This document shows positions 43,938 to 53,110 of a stretch of 64,000 nt of DNA, one piece after another; the stretch's first letter is position 1; each line of letters begins with the position of its first letter. Source of the DNA: Stenotrophomonas maltophilia R551-3 (GTDB taxonomy: Bacteria; Pseudomonadota; Gammaproteobacteria; Xanthomonadales; Xanthomonadaceae); contig NC_011071.1 in assembly GCF_000020665.1 (NCBI RefSeq), positions 2,594,501 to 2,658,500 on the forward strand. The letters run 5' to 3'. The notes below the pieces were generated by a model. It worked only from the letters and a program-made list of their open reading frames with translations, was not told the DNA's origin and did not search any database. A program made the translations under genes and the position numbers.

Positions 43938-44819
43938 ATGCAAGACAGTGCCAAATTGAATAGAACCCTGTTCGAACTGGACCTGCTGCGTGCGCTGGTG
44001 ATGGTGGCCGACTGCGGCAGCTTCACCACTGCGGCCACGCGCCTGCATTCGACCCAGTCCACCGTCAGCCAGAAGGTGCGCCGGCTGGAGGAACTGGCCG
44101 CGCATCGCCTGCTCGAACGCGGCCACCGCGACGTACACCCCACCGACGCCGGTCACACCCTGCTTGGCTACGCGCGGCGCATGCTCGACCTGAACGAGGA
44201 AATGGCACAGGCGTTGGCCGGCGCCACCGTGGAAACCGCGGTGCGCATCGGTGTCCCCGAGGACTTCGTCAACGCACAGACCACACGCATGCTGGCCGCT
44301 TTCAGCCGCCGCCATCCACAGGTGAAACTGGAGATCAGCAGCGGCCTCAGCCGCGACCTGGCCCACGGCTTCGACCACGGCGAGCTGGACCTGGTGCTGG
44401 TCAAGCAACGCCGCAACACCCGCCAGGCGGTGCACTGCCGACGCGAGCCGATGCATTGGATCGATAGCCTGCGCAGCAGTTGCCTGCTGCAGGACCCGCT
44501 GCCGCTGGTCACCTTCCCGCCGCGCGGACTGTACCGCGACGAGATGATCCACGCCGTGGAGGCGCTGGGCCTGCGCTGGCGCATCGCCTTCACCAGTTCG
44601 TCGCTGAGTGGCATCCAGGGTGCGGTGGCCGACGGCATCGGCATCAGCCTGCTGCCGCGCCGCGCAGTCACCCGCGAACACCGCATCATCGATGGCGAGC
44701 GCGACCTGCCGGTGATCGACAATTACGAGATCGGCCTGCTGCATCGCTCCGATGCCGATGATGCCGTGCGAGCGCTGGCCAGCGAACTGTGGCGGCAGGT
44801 GCAGCGCGAACCGGATTGA
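43938..44819 (+). CDS. LysR-family transcriptional regulator
   Basis: 293 residues. Winged helix-turn-helix at about residues 13-70 (ELDLLRALVMVADCGSFTTA, STQSTVSQKVRRLEE) and a periplasmic-binding-like effector domain from about 95. It is divergent from the ankyrin/amidohydrolase pair across a 122-bp gap, the standard layout for a LysR protein and its target operon. Confidence 0.92.
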   Translation: MQDSAKLNRTLFELDLLRALVMVADCGSFTTAATRLHSTQSTVSQKVRRLEELAAHRLLERGHRDVHPTDAGHTLLGYARRMLDLNEEMAQALAGATVETAVRIGVPEDFVNAQTTRMLAAFSRRHPQVKLEISSGLSRDLAHGFDHGELDLVLVKQRRNTRQAVHCRREPMHWIDSLRSSCLLQDPLPLVTFPPRGLYRDEMIHAVEALGLRWRIAFTSSSLSGIQGAVADGIGISLLPRRAVTREHRIIDGERDLPVIDNYEIGLLHRSDADDAVRALASELWRQVQREPD

Positions 44820-44833
44820 TCACCGCACCTGAG

Positions 44834-44856
44834 GTAGTGCCGGCCGCTGGCCGGCA
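44834..44856 (+). repeat. SMAG-type (GTAG) hairpin repeat
   Basis: GTAG plus TGCCGGCC-GCT-GGCCGGCA, identical in the stem to the copies at 38049 and 62333. It starts 14 bases after the LysR gene stop. Confidence 0.85.
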
Positions 44857-44986
44857 ACCTCGACAGCCACATTGTCCGGCGTGGATCTCGCGCATTGATC
44901 ATCGAGATCTGATCAATTCCAGCGCGCAAAGGCAATTGGCCTCCCGCTAGAGTGCCCGTTGTTTCCGTGCCCCACGGCGCCGTGCC

Positions 44987-45424
44987 ATGTCCGACGAAAT
45001 CCCCACCCGCTTCGATCCCCTGCCCGCTGCCCTGCAGACGCATCTGCAGCACCAGCGCTCGCTGATCGCCGCGCGCGTGGCCGCCGGCTTTCCGACGTTG
45101 CCGGTGCAGTGGCCGCTGGCGGCCACCACGCTGCAGCGCGTGGTCGATGCCGAGCTGATCGACCGCGACGACTGCGATGGCTGGGAAGCACTGGGCGTGG
45201 CGTTCGGTGACACCCTGGCCCAGCGCGTGCCGGGCCTGGCCTGGATGCAGGTCACCGATGCCTGGGGCATCGACGCGGTGCTGCGCTATGCCGACAGCAG
45301 CCTGCAGATCGGCGCCAGCACGCTGCTGCTCAAGCGCGTCGAGCAGGGCGAGATCATCGACATCGCCCACCTGCTGGCGTGGCTTGAGGAATTCGTCGCC
45401 ACCCGTGCCGACGATTACGTCTGA
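44987..45424 (+). CDS. DUF3806-like cytoplasmic protein
   Basis: 145 residues without signal peptide. The middle (WEALGVAFGDTLAQRVPGLAWMQVTDAWG) and the later SSLQIGASTLLLKRVEQGEI match what I know of DUF3806, a small alpha/beta domain of unknown function found as a stand-alone protein in many gammaproteobacteria. No operon partner: a GTAG-type hairpin follows six bases after the stop. Confidence 0.7.
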   Translation: MSDEIPTRFDPLPAALQTHLQHQRSLIAARVAAGFPTLPVQWPLAATTLQRVVDAELIDRDDCDGWEALGVAFGDTLAQRVPGLAWMQVTDAWGIDAVLRYADSSLQIGASTLLLKRVEQGEIIDIAHLLAWLEEFVATRADDYV

Positions 45425-45429
45425 AAGGC

Positions 45430-45452
45430 CGCCGAGCATGGCTCGGCGCTAC
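45430..45452 (-). repeat. SMAG-type (GTAG) hairpin repeat
   Basis: CGCCGAGC-ATG-GCTCGGCG with CTAC on the right, i.e. GTAG on the minus strand. It separates the converging genes at 44987 and 45474. Confidence 0.75.
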
Positions 45453-45473
45453 AAGGGTTGGCGCGGCGTGAAT

Positions 45474-46634
45474 CTACAGCCAGCGGCCGTCGACCACCAC
45501 GCGGCGCTCTACCGGCACCCCGGCCACGGCGGCCGGGCCGTGGTCGGCACGCACCGCCACGAAGGTGGCCGGATGTCCTTCTGCAAGGCCGTACTGTGGC
45601 AGCCCGATCACCTGTGCAGCATGGGTGGTCACCATGTCCAGCGCCAGCATCAGGTCGGCATCGGTATTGAAGCCGGAGCGGTAGCCCAGCAGCATCGCCC
45701 GCTGCAACAGATCGCCATTGCCATACGGCCACCAGCAGTCACGGATGTTGTCGTTGCCCGCGAACACGTGCACACCGGCATCATGCAGCGCGCGCAGCGG
45801 CGGGAATGGATGATCGCCCGGCGCGTTGCTCATGATCGCCACGCCCGCCGTCGCCAGCGCCTCGCCCACCTGCAGCGCGCGTGCCAGCGGCACCTCGCCC
45901 AGCGAATAAGCATGACTGACCGCCACCCTTCCCTGCAGGCCGGCGGCCCGGGTCCGCGCGGCGATGCGCAGCAGCTGGGCCAGTCCGGTTTCGCCGGGCT
46001 CATGCAGGTGGATGTCCAGCTGCACGCCATAGCGCTCGGCCAGGCCGAACAACAGTGCCAGCTGGCCCTCGGCATCGCCATCGAGCGTGGTCGGATCGAT
46101 GCCGCCCAGCACGTCCACACCCGCTGCAAGGGCCTGCTCAAGCACCGCTGCGGTACCAGCGCAGGACATCACGCCGGCCTGCGGGAACGCCACCAGCTGG
46201 ATGCGCATGATGCCGGCGCAGCGCAGCGCGGCCTCGCGCACCGCTTCCAGGTGACGCAGGCCGGTGCTGCCATCGATATCGACATGGCAGCGCATTGCCA
46301 CTGTGCCGAAGCCGCTGCATTGGCGGATCAGCGCCTCGGCGCGATCAACCATCGGCGCCGCAGCCGCCATCGCCGCCTTTTCCACCGCCAACCGCTCACG
46401 CAGGCTGTTCACCGGCTGATGCGGGTGCCAACGGTCGCCGACGAAGCTCTTGTCCAGGTGGATGTGGCCATCCACCAACCCCGGCAGCACCGCAAAGCCC
46501 TGCAGATCGACGCTTTCCGCCCCTTCAGCCGGGCCGGTATGGCCGTTGAGCCCGCTGATGCGGCCATCACGGATGTGGAAGTGCAGCGGTGCACCGTCGC
46601 GGTCGACACCGCCGTGGATGAACTGCAGGGTCAT
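45474..46634 (-). CDS. Cytosine-deaminase-like amidohydrolase
   Basis: 386 residues from the ATG at 46634. Metal motif VDGHIHLDKSF (His57, His59), then the GHVDIDG-like MRCHVDIDG, QLDIHLHEPGE, RVAVSHAYSLG and distal FAGNDNIRDCW: the order and sequence of the CodA/AtzC-type group, in which the Asp of 'NDNI.D' and a bound Fe or Zn activate water. Deaminates cytosine-like or related N-heterocycles; the exact substrate is uncertain because no permease or cytosine-linked gene is adjacent. Confidence 0.87.
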   Translation of the reverse strand: MTLQFIHGGVDRDGAPLHFHIRDGRISGLNGHTGPAEGAESVDLQGFAVLPGLVDGHIHLDKSFVGDRWHPHQPVNSLRERLAVEKAAMAAAAPMVDRAEALIRQCSGFGTVAMRCHVDIDGSTGLRHLEAVREAALRCAGIMRIQLVAFPQAGVMSCAGTAAVLEQALAAGVDVLGGIDPTTLDGDAEGQLALLFGLAERYGVQLDIHLHEPGETGLAQLLRIAARTRAAGLQGRVAVSHAYSLGEVPLARALQVGEALATAGVAIMSNAPGDHPFPPLRALHDAGVHVFAGNDNIRDCWWPYGNGDLLQRAMLLGYRSGFNTDADLMLALDMVTTHAAQVIGLPQYGLAEGHPATFVAVRADHGPAAVAGVPVERRVVVDGRWL

Positions 46635-46817
46635 CGGGAATTCCCGGAAAGCCAAGACTGGCGCCATCCTGCGCCTCGATAGCGCCATCGGCCAACGAAA
46701 TATCTGGATGGCACGCATTCACCAGAACGATGATTCCCCCTGCGACAACCGGTCGCAGCCACGCCGTGCACACCCCTGAACGGGTAACATGGGCGCCTGT
46801 TTCCGCTGTGATGCCGC

Positions 46818-47459
46818 ATGGGCCCGTCCGACCGCCACGATCGTCTCCGCCGCTGGCAGGCCGCGTCCCTGCTTGCCGCCGCTCCGATCGCCAGCCTGTC
46901 CGCCACTGATGCTGCGGCCGCTGCGCCGCTGCAGTCGCCGCCGGGCCAGCAGCGGATCGCCCCGGCTGCGCTGGTCGAGCGCCTGCACCAGCGCGTGCTG
47001 TCCGGGCAGAGCGCGACCGCGACCCTGGAACACTGGTGCGCCGAACACGGCTTGGCCGAGCAGGCACGGGTGCGCGCGGTGCGCGTACGCGGCCAGGGCA
47101 AGCCGGCGCCGACCGACGTGCTGCAGGCGCTGGGCGTAAAGCCAGGCACCGACCTGCGCTATCGCCGCGTGCAGCTGGTGTGTGGCAGCCGCGTGCTGTC
47201 CGAGGCCGACAACTGGTATCTGCCGGAGCATCTCAGCCCGGCCATGAACCAGGTGCTGGACAGCACCGACGAACCGTTCGGTCGCGTGGTCGGCCCGCTC
47301 GGTTTCCAGCGCCAGACCCTGGCTGACCAGACTTTCTGGCCGCCGCGGGGCGAAGGCGATCACGGCGTGATCCTGGAAGTGCGTGCCCTGCTGCGCGACC
47401 GCCAGCAGCAGCCTTTCAGCTACGTCATCGAGTCGTACCTGCTGCAGGCGCTGCCTTGA
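46818..47459 (+). CDS. Exported chorismate-lyase-like protein of unknown function
   Basis: 213 residues. Basic start and hydrophobic stretch to about residue 40 suggest export. The remainder (LRYRRVQLVCGSRVLSEADNWY, LPEHLSPAMNQVLDSTDEPFG, and EVRALLRD...YVIESYLL) resembles the chorismate lyase/UTRA fold, with the 'SEADNWY.P..L.P.MN' signature of an uncharacterised group in Xanthomonadaceae. The catalytic residues of UbiC are not apparent and an exported enzyme could not meet chorismate, so UbiC activity is unlikely. Confidence 0.62.
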   Translation: MGPSDRHDRLRRWQAASLLAAAPIASLSATDAAAAAPLQSPPGQQRIAPAALVERLHQRVLSGQSATATLEHWCAEHGLAEQARVRAVRVRGQGKPAPTDVLQALGVKPGTDLRYRRVQLVCGSRVLSEADNWYLPEHLSPAMNQVLDSTDEPFGRVVGPLGFQRQTLADQTFWPPRGEGDHGVILEVRALLRDRQQQPFSYVIESYLLQALP

Positions 47460-47505
47460 TCGAGGCAGCGCCGGCCGACGTGCGGGCGCTGCCTGACCTG
47501 CAGGC

Positions 47506-48147
47506 CTATTGGCTGGTGATCATCGATCGGGCGGCAGGATCGGTAGAAAAAACGAACCTTCCCTCGTAGTTCCGCTGGTCGAGCTTCTTGCTCAGGCCCG
47601 AGAAACTGTAGGTGGGCGCAGCGGCGTCCAATCCGAATTTTTCAGTCCAGGCCTCGTACTCTTCAGCAGAGCCGGTACGTACTGAACCAATACACAGGCT
47701 GTATCCACACGCGAACTCACCCAGGGATTCATTCTTGCCGAGGCTGCGCGCAATCGCCTGCTTGTAGTGCGCGGTCAGGTCCTGCGCTTCAGGGCGTTTT
47801 CCGGCATCGTCAGCAAACGCTTGGACTGTCTTTTCGAAAGCCTTATCCGAAACGAGGATGGCATCGCTTTGCTCCACAGACAGCGCACCGTCCTGCATCA
47901 TTGCACTTTCTGCAGCCAGGTAAGGCGAATCCCCGGCGGACATGCCTCCGCCAGGAGATGACGGAATCGTTCGGCGCGCGCTCGTATCCGTTGCAGGCGT
48001 CAGCTCCTGGCCACTGCCCGCGCTCTGTACGGCGGCAGGTGACGACCCGGCGTTCGCCTGTGCGGCTCCACCCGCTGCCACGTCATCCTGCGTGCAGCCC
48101 GCTACCAATACCGCTGCCATCGTGATCAAAAACGCACGTGCATCCAT
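47506..48147 (-). CDS. Predicted lipoprotein of unknown function
   Basis: 213 residues from the ATG at 48147, which has GGAGA nine bases upstream. Signal with lipobox LVAGC. A disordered Ala/Ser/Gln/Thr-rich linker reaches to about residue 70, then a mixed domain with CGYSLCIGSVRTGS, two cysteines five residues apart that could form a disulphide. No family recognised. Probably anchored in the outer membrane. Confidence 0.68.
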   Translation of the reverse strand: MDARAFLITMAAVLVAGCTQDDVAAGGAAQANAGSSPAAVQSAGSGQELTPATDTSARRTIPSSPGGGMSAGDSPYLAAESAMMQDGALSVEQSDAILVSDKAFEKTVQAFADDAGKRPEAQDLTAHYKQAIARSLGKNESLGEFACGYSLCIGSVRTGSAEEYEAWTEKFGLDAAAPTYSFSGLSKKLDQRNYEGRFVFSTDPAARSMITSQ

Positions 48148-48229
48148 GTTCCGTTTCTCCATCATGCTCGTTGTCCGGCCCCCGTAGAGGCCGGATTCAA
48201 ACGGGTACTGCCTGGCGAGCAGGCTGCAA

Positions 48230-48448
48230 TCACTCCTCAGGCGGCGGCGTACGGATCACGCGAGTTACGCGCCCACCACAACAATCCGTCACGGTGTAGC
48301 CACCGTTGGCACTGGTCTGCACAACGCAGCTTGACGTGCAGGTATAGCGCGCGCCATTGACGGTTACCGTATCTCCCGCCGATGCCGTTCCACTGGCCAT
48401 GGCGAGTCCACCCAACAGGATCGGACTTACGATGAGGCTTGCCTTCAT
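48230..48448 (-). CDS. Small secreted cysteine-containing protein
   Basis: 72 residues. Signal peptide ending TASAGD, mature part about 48 residues with four cysteines (YTCTSSC, then TDCCGG), so a small disulphide-bonded periplasmic or secreted protein. Start has GGAGAG at a good distance. The next gene on the strand is 82 bases downstream. No family recognised. Confidence 0.65.
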   Translation of the reverse strand: MKASLIVSPILLGGLAMASGTASAGDTVTVNGARYTCTSSCVVQTSANGGYTVTDCCGGRVTRVIRTPPPEE

Positions 48449-48727
48449 TGATCTCTCCTTGACTCTGGCAGTTTGTATCGCTGGTTCACTCCAGCAGCCG
48501 AAAACTAGCAGCGGTTAATGCACCGGTCAATTACTTAAACGCCAATCAGCAACCACCATGAAAATGCAAAGAGAACTCAACTTGAATCTTTCGATTTCAC
48601 CAGGCCCGATATCGAAACATACTGCCGGATAATCCTTTCGATAGCTGCATTTCCAATGCGCTTCAAACGTCGTGCATGATGTCGAGCATTCGTATTTCCT
48701 CGCCCGACCAACCCAAGTGAACTGAAG
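48449..48727. other. AT-rich intergenic region
   Basis: A 279-base gap whose base composition is clearly lower in GC than its surroundings, ahead of the glycosyltransferase gene. No ORF with a plausible start, and no repeat or hairpin stands out. Confidence 0.5.
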
Positions 48728-50107
48728 ATGGATCTTCCCGCCAGCCTGTTTGTTCAGATACCCAGTTATCGCGATCCGCAACTGATTCCAACGCTCGTCG
48801 ATCTCGTGCGGCGCGCAGCTGCGCCAGCGGCACTTCACGTGGTGGTGTGCTGGCAGCATGGTGATGAAGCAAATCTCCAGGATTTTCTGGCTGCGGGCTT
48901 CCAGCTGGAATCGAGCTGCATCGGCGATCAGCATCCGATTCATCGCCTGCGCTTGAACGGGGCCGAAGTTGAACTGATCGAGGTGGGCTTCATGCACGCC
49001 CGCGGCTGTGGGTGGGCACGAAGGCTGGCGCAGGAGCGCTATCGCGACGAGCGCTACAACCTGCAGATCGACTCTCACCACCGCTTCTCGGACGCGTGGG
49101 ACGGGTTGCTGGTGGAGATGCTCGAATCCCTGCGCACACGCTCATGCAAACCGCTGCTGACCGGGTACCCGCCCGCGTTCCAGCCCGAGAGCTATCCTGA
49201 AACCCGGCAGAACCATGTCGGCCAGATGCTCGTCCGCGGCTTCAACAGCGTAGGCGTGGTCAGCTACAAAGCGGTACGCATGCCCCAGGTTCCAGTACGC
49301 AGCAAACCGATGCGCGCTCGATTCATCAGTGGCGGGTTCCTGTTCTCCGACGGCGAGTTCGTGAGGGAAGTCATGAACGATGCAGACCATTTCTTCTCGA
49401 CCGAAGAAATCGTCATGGCGGTCAGGGCCTATACGCATGGTTATGACTTCTTCCACCCCCATCGACCGCTGCTGTGGCACCAGTACAACTCGGACGCAAA
49501 CCGAGTGTGGGATGATCACTCCGATGAGTGCCGCTCGCGTGGTGAAATCGAAGCCAGTGCCTTCGATCGATCGCTGAAGGCGTCAGGCAAGGCAGTGAAC
49601 ATGCTCGCAGCAGCCGCATCAGGAGATGCGTTCGCACTTGCCAGGCACGGGCTCGGCGGCAAGCGCACGCTGCAACAGTACGAGCGCTACGCCGGGTTGA
49701 GCTTTGCTCACCGGGGCGTGCACGAGGACGCGACGCGTGCAACCGAACCTGACAATGCTCATTTCGCGACGGATGAGCAGCACTGGCTGGACAAACTGAT
49801 CTGTCGACGTGTCTTTCAGGTGCAGGTCAAGCGGTTGGACGCAGAAATCGCCGCTGCCGCTGATCTCGAGTCGTTGGTCCTGACCGCCCAAGCCGGGGAC
49901 GGTACCATCGTCGGCCGACGCCAGTTGTCACCGGAAGATCTCCAACAGCTGATCACCCGGGGTGAATATGTCTGCATCGACCATTTCAGCAGCTGTCCGT
50001 CGCGTCTTCCAACGTGCTACCAGATGCAGGTTGGCGGCAATTCCCAGGATGATGCCAACCGGTTTCTGGTGGTTGTTAGAGAGATCGAGGAAGACCTGAT
50101 GGCCTGA
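48728..50107 (+). CDS. GlcNAc-transferase-family glycosyltransferase (Skp1-GnT/GT60-like)
   Basis: 459 residues. The N-terminus FVQIPSYRDPQLIPTLVDLVRRA, a DxH-type metal/nucleotide motif LQIDSHHRF (Asp115), and FISGGFLFSDGEFV followed by FFSTEEIVMAVRAYTHGYDFFHP are the blocks of PF11397, whose eukaryotic members add GlcNAc to Skp1 hydroxyproline. No signal or membrane segment, so cytoplasmic. The last about 110 residues are an additional domain I do not recognise. It is AT-richer than its neighbours and stands alone, so it may be horizontally acquired. Donor and acceptor are unknown. Confidence 0.8.
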   Translation: MDLPASLFVQIPSYRDPQLIPTLVDLVRRAAAPAALHVVVCWQHGDEANLQDFLAAGFQLESSCIGDQHPIHRLRLNGAEVELIEVGFMHARGCGWARRLAQERYRDERYNLQIDSHHRFSDAWDGLLVEMLESLRTRSCKPLLTGYPPAFQPESYPETRQNHVGQMLVRGFNSVGVVSYKAVRMPQVPVRSKPMRARFISGGFLFSDGEFVREVMNDADHFFSTEEIVMAVRAYTHGYDFFHPHRPLLWHQYNSDANRVWDDHSDECRSRGEIEASAFDRSLKASGKAVNMLAAAASGDAFALARHGLGGKRTLQQYERYAGLSFAHRGVHEDATRATEPDNAHFATDEQHWLDKLICRRVFQVQVKRLDAEIAAAADLESLVLTAQAGDGTIVGRRQLSPEDLQQLITRGEYVCIDHFSSCPSRLPTCYQMQVGGNSQDDANRFLVVVREIEEDLMA

Positions 50108-50120
50108 GCGCTGAGCTCCA

Positions 50121-50150
50121 GACGAAAAGCCCGGCAATGCCGGGCCTTTC
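50121..50150. terminator. Bidirectional hairpin terminator
   Basis: GCCCGGCA/TGCCGGGC (50129-50145) flanked by AAAA on the left and CTTTC on the right, between the glycosyltransferase and the TonB-dependent receptor, which converge here. Confidence 0.75.
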
Positions 50151-50164
50151 GTTAGCCTGCGGAA

Positions 50165-52891
50165 TCAGCGGAACCGGTAGTCCAGCTGCACCCAGTACTG
50201 GCGGCCATATGGGTCGTAGTTGCCAACCGGATAGAACGGCCAGCCGCCTCCGTTCTTGTCCGCCGGCGGGCGGCTGTCACGCAGGTTGTTGACGATCACG
50301 CCCACCGACAGATTCTCGCCGAACTGGCGGAACACGCTGGCGTTGTAGGTCATGTACGGCGCGATGCGGCCACTGCCATCGGTCTTCGGCAGCGAGCCGA
50401 AGCGGTTGCCGTACAGCGTGGTGGTCCAGTCACCCTGGTTCCAGGTGATGCTGCCGTTGGCCTTGCTGCGCCACTGGTAGTCATCCAGCGAATTGCGGAT
50501 GTCACGCTCCGGATCATCGGAGAACTGTCGGTATTTGTGCTCCAGCACCACGGTGTAGGCCAGGCGCGTGGTGAAGCGGCCGTAGCGGCCGGCATCGAAG
50601 CGCCAGTTGCCCTTCAGGTCCAGGCCGCGAACCGATTCGGAGGCCGCGTTGATCGGATTGATCAGCACGCGGGTCACCTGGTCTGGCTGCACGGTTGCAT
50701 TGGACGGATTGCGGATCACCCGCGACAGCGCGTCCTGGCACAGAGGCGAACCGATATCGCGCGCTTCGCCACCCAGCGTGCGGCCCAGGCGGCAATCGGC
50801 CTCATCACGCAGGATGCGGCTGGTATCGAGGCTGGTCACTTCGTTGTCGATGCGGATGTCGTAGTAGTCAGCGCTGAAATCCAGGCCGGACAGTGGCGAC
50901 CAGACCACGCCGAAGCCATATGACTTGGCCGATTCCGGCTGCAACTGCGCATTGGCGCGGTTGCTGTAATCAATCGACAGGCCGTTGTAGTCGCAGTTGT
51001 CGTACGACTGGCCCGCCGTGCGGCAGCGCCAGTAGTCGGTCATGCCCGGGTTGTAGCCGCGGGTTTCGGTGGCGAACACGTAGTTCATGTCCGGCGCCCG
51101 GAAACTGGTCGCCGCCGAACCACGGATCAACAGGCTCTCGATCGGGCGGAACTCGACGCCGAAACTCCAGGTAGCCTTGCCGATGTGCTCGCCACCTGCG
51201 CGGTACTGGTCATAGCGACCGGCCAGGGTGGTGGTCAGCGACTGCAGCAACGGCAGCTGCAGTTCCACGCCGGCCGCATAGCGGTCACGCTCGCCACCGG
51301 CACCGATGCCGGCGCTGGTGTTCCAGAATTCACCGCTGCCCAGCCGCGGGTCCGGGCGATTGCGGTAGCCCTGGCTGCCGGCCTCGACCACCGCCGCCAA
51401 TGCAGCGTCGCCACCGGGCAGCGCGAACAGGCGGCCATTGACGCTGGCGCTGAAGGTCTGCAGCCATGCCGCGTTACGGCTTTCCTGGTAGTCGGACAGC
51501 CCCTCGTATTCGTTCGGGGTCAACGGCTGGAACAGGCGCGCCGGGTCCGGCGCATAGACCTCCACGCCATTGCGCACGCCCAGCTTCGGGCCGAGCAGGT
51601 ATTCGTTTATGCCGGCCAGCAACACCGGGCGACGGGTGCTGTTCTCGTAACGCGAGCGGCTGTAGACCGCTTCATAGTCCCAGCCGCTGTCGCCGATCTG
51701 GCCACGTGCACCGACGTTGAACGACCACGAGTTTTCCAGGAAGCGGTTGGCATTGCGCGGCAGCCCGCCGATTTCCTCCGGCGCGAAGCGGCGGTACCAG
51801 CTTTCCAGGTTGCCGGTGGTCTGGTTGTAGAAGTAGTTGCGGGCCGAGGTCCAGGTCGGCGCACGCGTGTTGTTGTAGATCCGCGCGCTGCCCACGGCGA
51901 CATCGGCAAACAGGTCAGTGGTCTCGTTGACGTGGAAGGTCAGCAGGCCATAGCCATTGAGGTTGCGCTTCTGGGTCTGCACGGTCCAGTAGCTGGCGGC
52001 GGCCTCGTTGCTGCCGCAGTACCAGCCCTGGCGAGGGTTGAAGGCGCGGAACACGCTGCCGCCATAGATGTCAGACGCCCCGTCGCAGCCAGTGACGCCC
52101 GGATCGATGTTGCGGCCGGTGGCGGCATTGCGGCGATAGGCGATCGCGGTCGCCTGCGGTGCCTTGCCGGCCGGATCATCGTCCAGCGAATCCATGAAAT
52201 CGCGCTGGCGCGCGTGGATCGCCTTGCGCACATCGAACTCGAAGCCGAACAGCGCATCCCAACGCTCGCCGGAACTACCACCGACCACCTGCGCGCGCTG
52301 GTTGTCGCCGCCGCCCTGCTGGGTGCCACCGGCGCGCACGTTCACATCCACGCCCTCAAAGCGGTCCTTGAGGATGATGTTGACCACGCCGGCGATCGCA
52401 TCGGAGCCGTATACCGCCGATGCGCCAGCGGCCAGCACCTCGATGCGCTCGATCAGCGCACTGGGAATGTTGGCCAGGTTGACCACGTTCACCGAGCCCT
52501 CGTAGGCCAGCGGGTAGTCGGCCTGGCGGCGGCCGTTGACCAGCACCAGCGTGCGGTTCGGACCCAGCCCGCGCAGGTTGATGGTGTTGGCGGCCGGGGT
52601 GAAGGTGTTGCCGAAGTCCTCGCCCTGTACGTTGCCGGTGTTCTCGGTCAGCGCGCTCAGTGCGTCGAAGGCATTGCGGTAGCCCTGCGCATCGATCTGC
52701 TCGCGGCTGATCACCGTCACCGGCGACGGGCCCTCGACACTGGCGCGTGGAATGCGCGAGCCGGTGACCTTCACTTCCTGCAATGTGGTGGGTGCGCTTT
52801 CCTGCGCGAAGGCCGGCAGCGAGACCAGCATCAGGGACGACAGTGCGAGCACCAGCGGACGCGGGCGCAGCGCCTTGTGGGAGGCGGACAT
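50165..52891 (-). CDS. TonB-dependent receptor
   Basis: 908 residues from the ATG at 52891 (AGGAAG upstream). Signal peptide ending LPAFAQE, TonB-box-like TTLQEVKVTGSRIPR, plug domain with SPVTVISREQIDAQGY and VYGSDAIAGVVNIILKD (about residues 45-165), then the beta barrel to a terminal aromatic (LDYRFR). The 'GSRIPRASVEGPSPV' start is typical of large Xanthomonadaceae TonB-dependent receptors, some for carbohydrates or peptides. No adjacent enzyme points to the ligand. Confidence 0.93.
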   Translation of the reverse strand: MSASHKALRPRPLVLALSSLMLVSLPAFAQESAPTTLQEVKVTGSRIPRASVEGPSPVTVISREQIDAQGYRNAFDALSALTENTGNVQGEDFGNTFTPAANTINLRGLGPNRTLVLVNGRRQADYPLAYEGSVNVVNLANIPSALIERIEVLAAGASAVYGSDAIAGVVNIILKDRFEGVDVNVRAGGTQQGGGDNQRAQVVGGSSGERWDALFGFEFDVRKAIHARQRDFMDSLDDDPAGKAPQATAIAYRRNAATGRNIDPGVTGCDGASDIYGGSVFRAFNPRQGWYCGSNEAAASYWTVQTQKRNLNGYGLLTFHVNETTDLFADVAVGSARIYNNTRAPTWTSARNYFYNQTTGNLESWYRRFAPEEIGGLPRNANRFLENSWSFNVGARGQIGDSGWDYEAVYSRSRYENSTRRPVLLAGINEYLLGPKLGVRNGVEVYAPDPARLFQPLTPNEYEGLSDYQESRNAAWLQTFSASVNGRLFALPGGDAALAAVVEAGSQGYRNRPDPRLGSGEFWNTSAGIGAGGERDRYAAGVELQLPLLQSLTTTLAGRYDQYRAGGEHIGKATWSFGVEFRPIESLLIRGSAATSFRAPDMNYVFATETRGYNPGMTDYWRCRTAGQSYDNCDYNGLSIDYSNRANAQLQPESAKSYGFGVVWSPLSGLDFSADYYDIRIDNEVTSLDTSRILRDEADCRLGRTLGGEARDIGSPLCQDALSRVIRNPSNATVQPDQVTRVLINPINAASESVRGLDLKGNWRFDAGRYGRFTTRLAYTVVLEHKYRQFSDDPERDIRNSLDDYQWRSKANGSITWNQGDWTTTLYGNRFGSLPKTDGSGRIAPYMTYNASVFRQFGENLSVGVIVNNLRDSRPPADKNGGGWPFYPVGNYDPYGRQYWVQLDYRFR

Positions 52892-53110
52892 GGGCTTCCT
52901 GGGGAGTTGGGCGGGTGGTGGTACGGGGGCAGCGGCCTGTACGGCGCATAACGATCCCGTAACGAAAGTGTCCTGAATGGGGGGTTGCAACGGAAATGGC
53001 CAGCCCTGATGGCCTTATGCCTGAACCGAATCAGACCCGCAGTGCCATCCACCACACTTTTGCAATGTTTTGAATGGTGCAGGGCTGCAGGCACGGCCAT
53101 CGTGCCCGGG

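Noticed and set aside
46818..47459. UbiC chorismate lyase
   Set aside because: The fold resembles it, but the exported N-terminus and lack of the catalytic residues argue against chorismate lyase activity.
48527..49081. A 184-codon minus-strand frame overlapping the glycosyltransferase start
   Set aside because: Most of it is antisense to the glycosyltransferase N-terminus with its recognisable motifs; no start signal.
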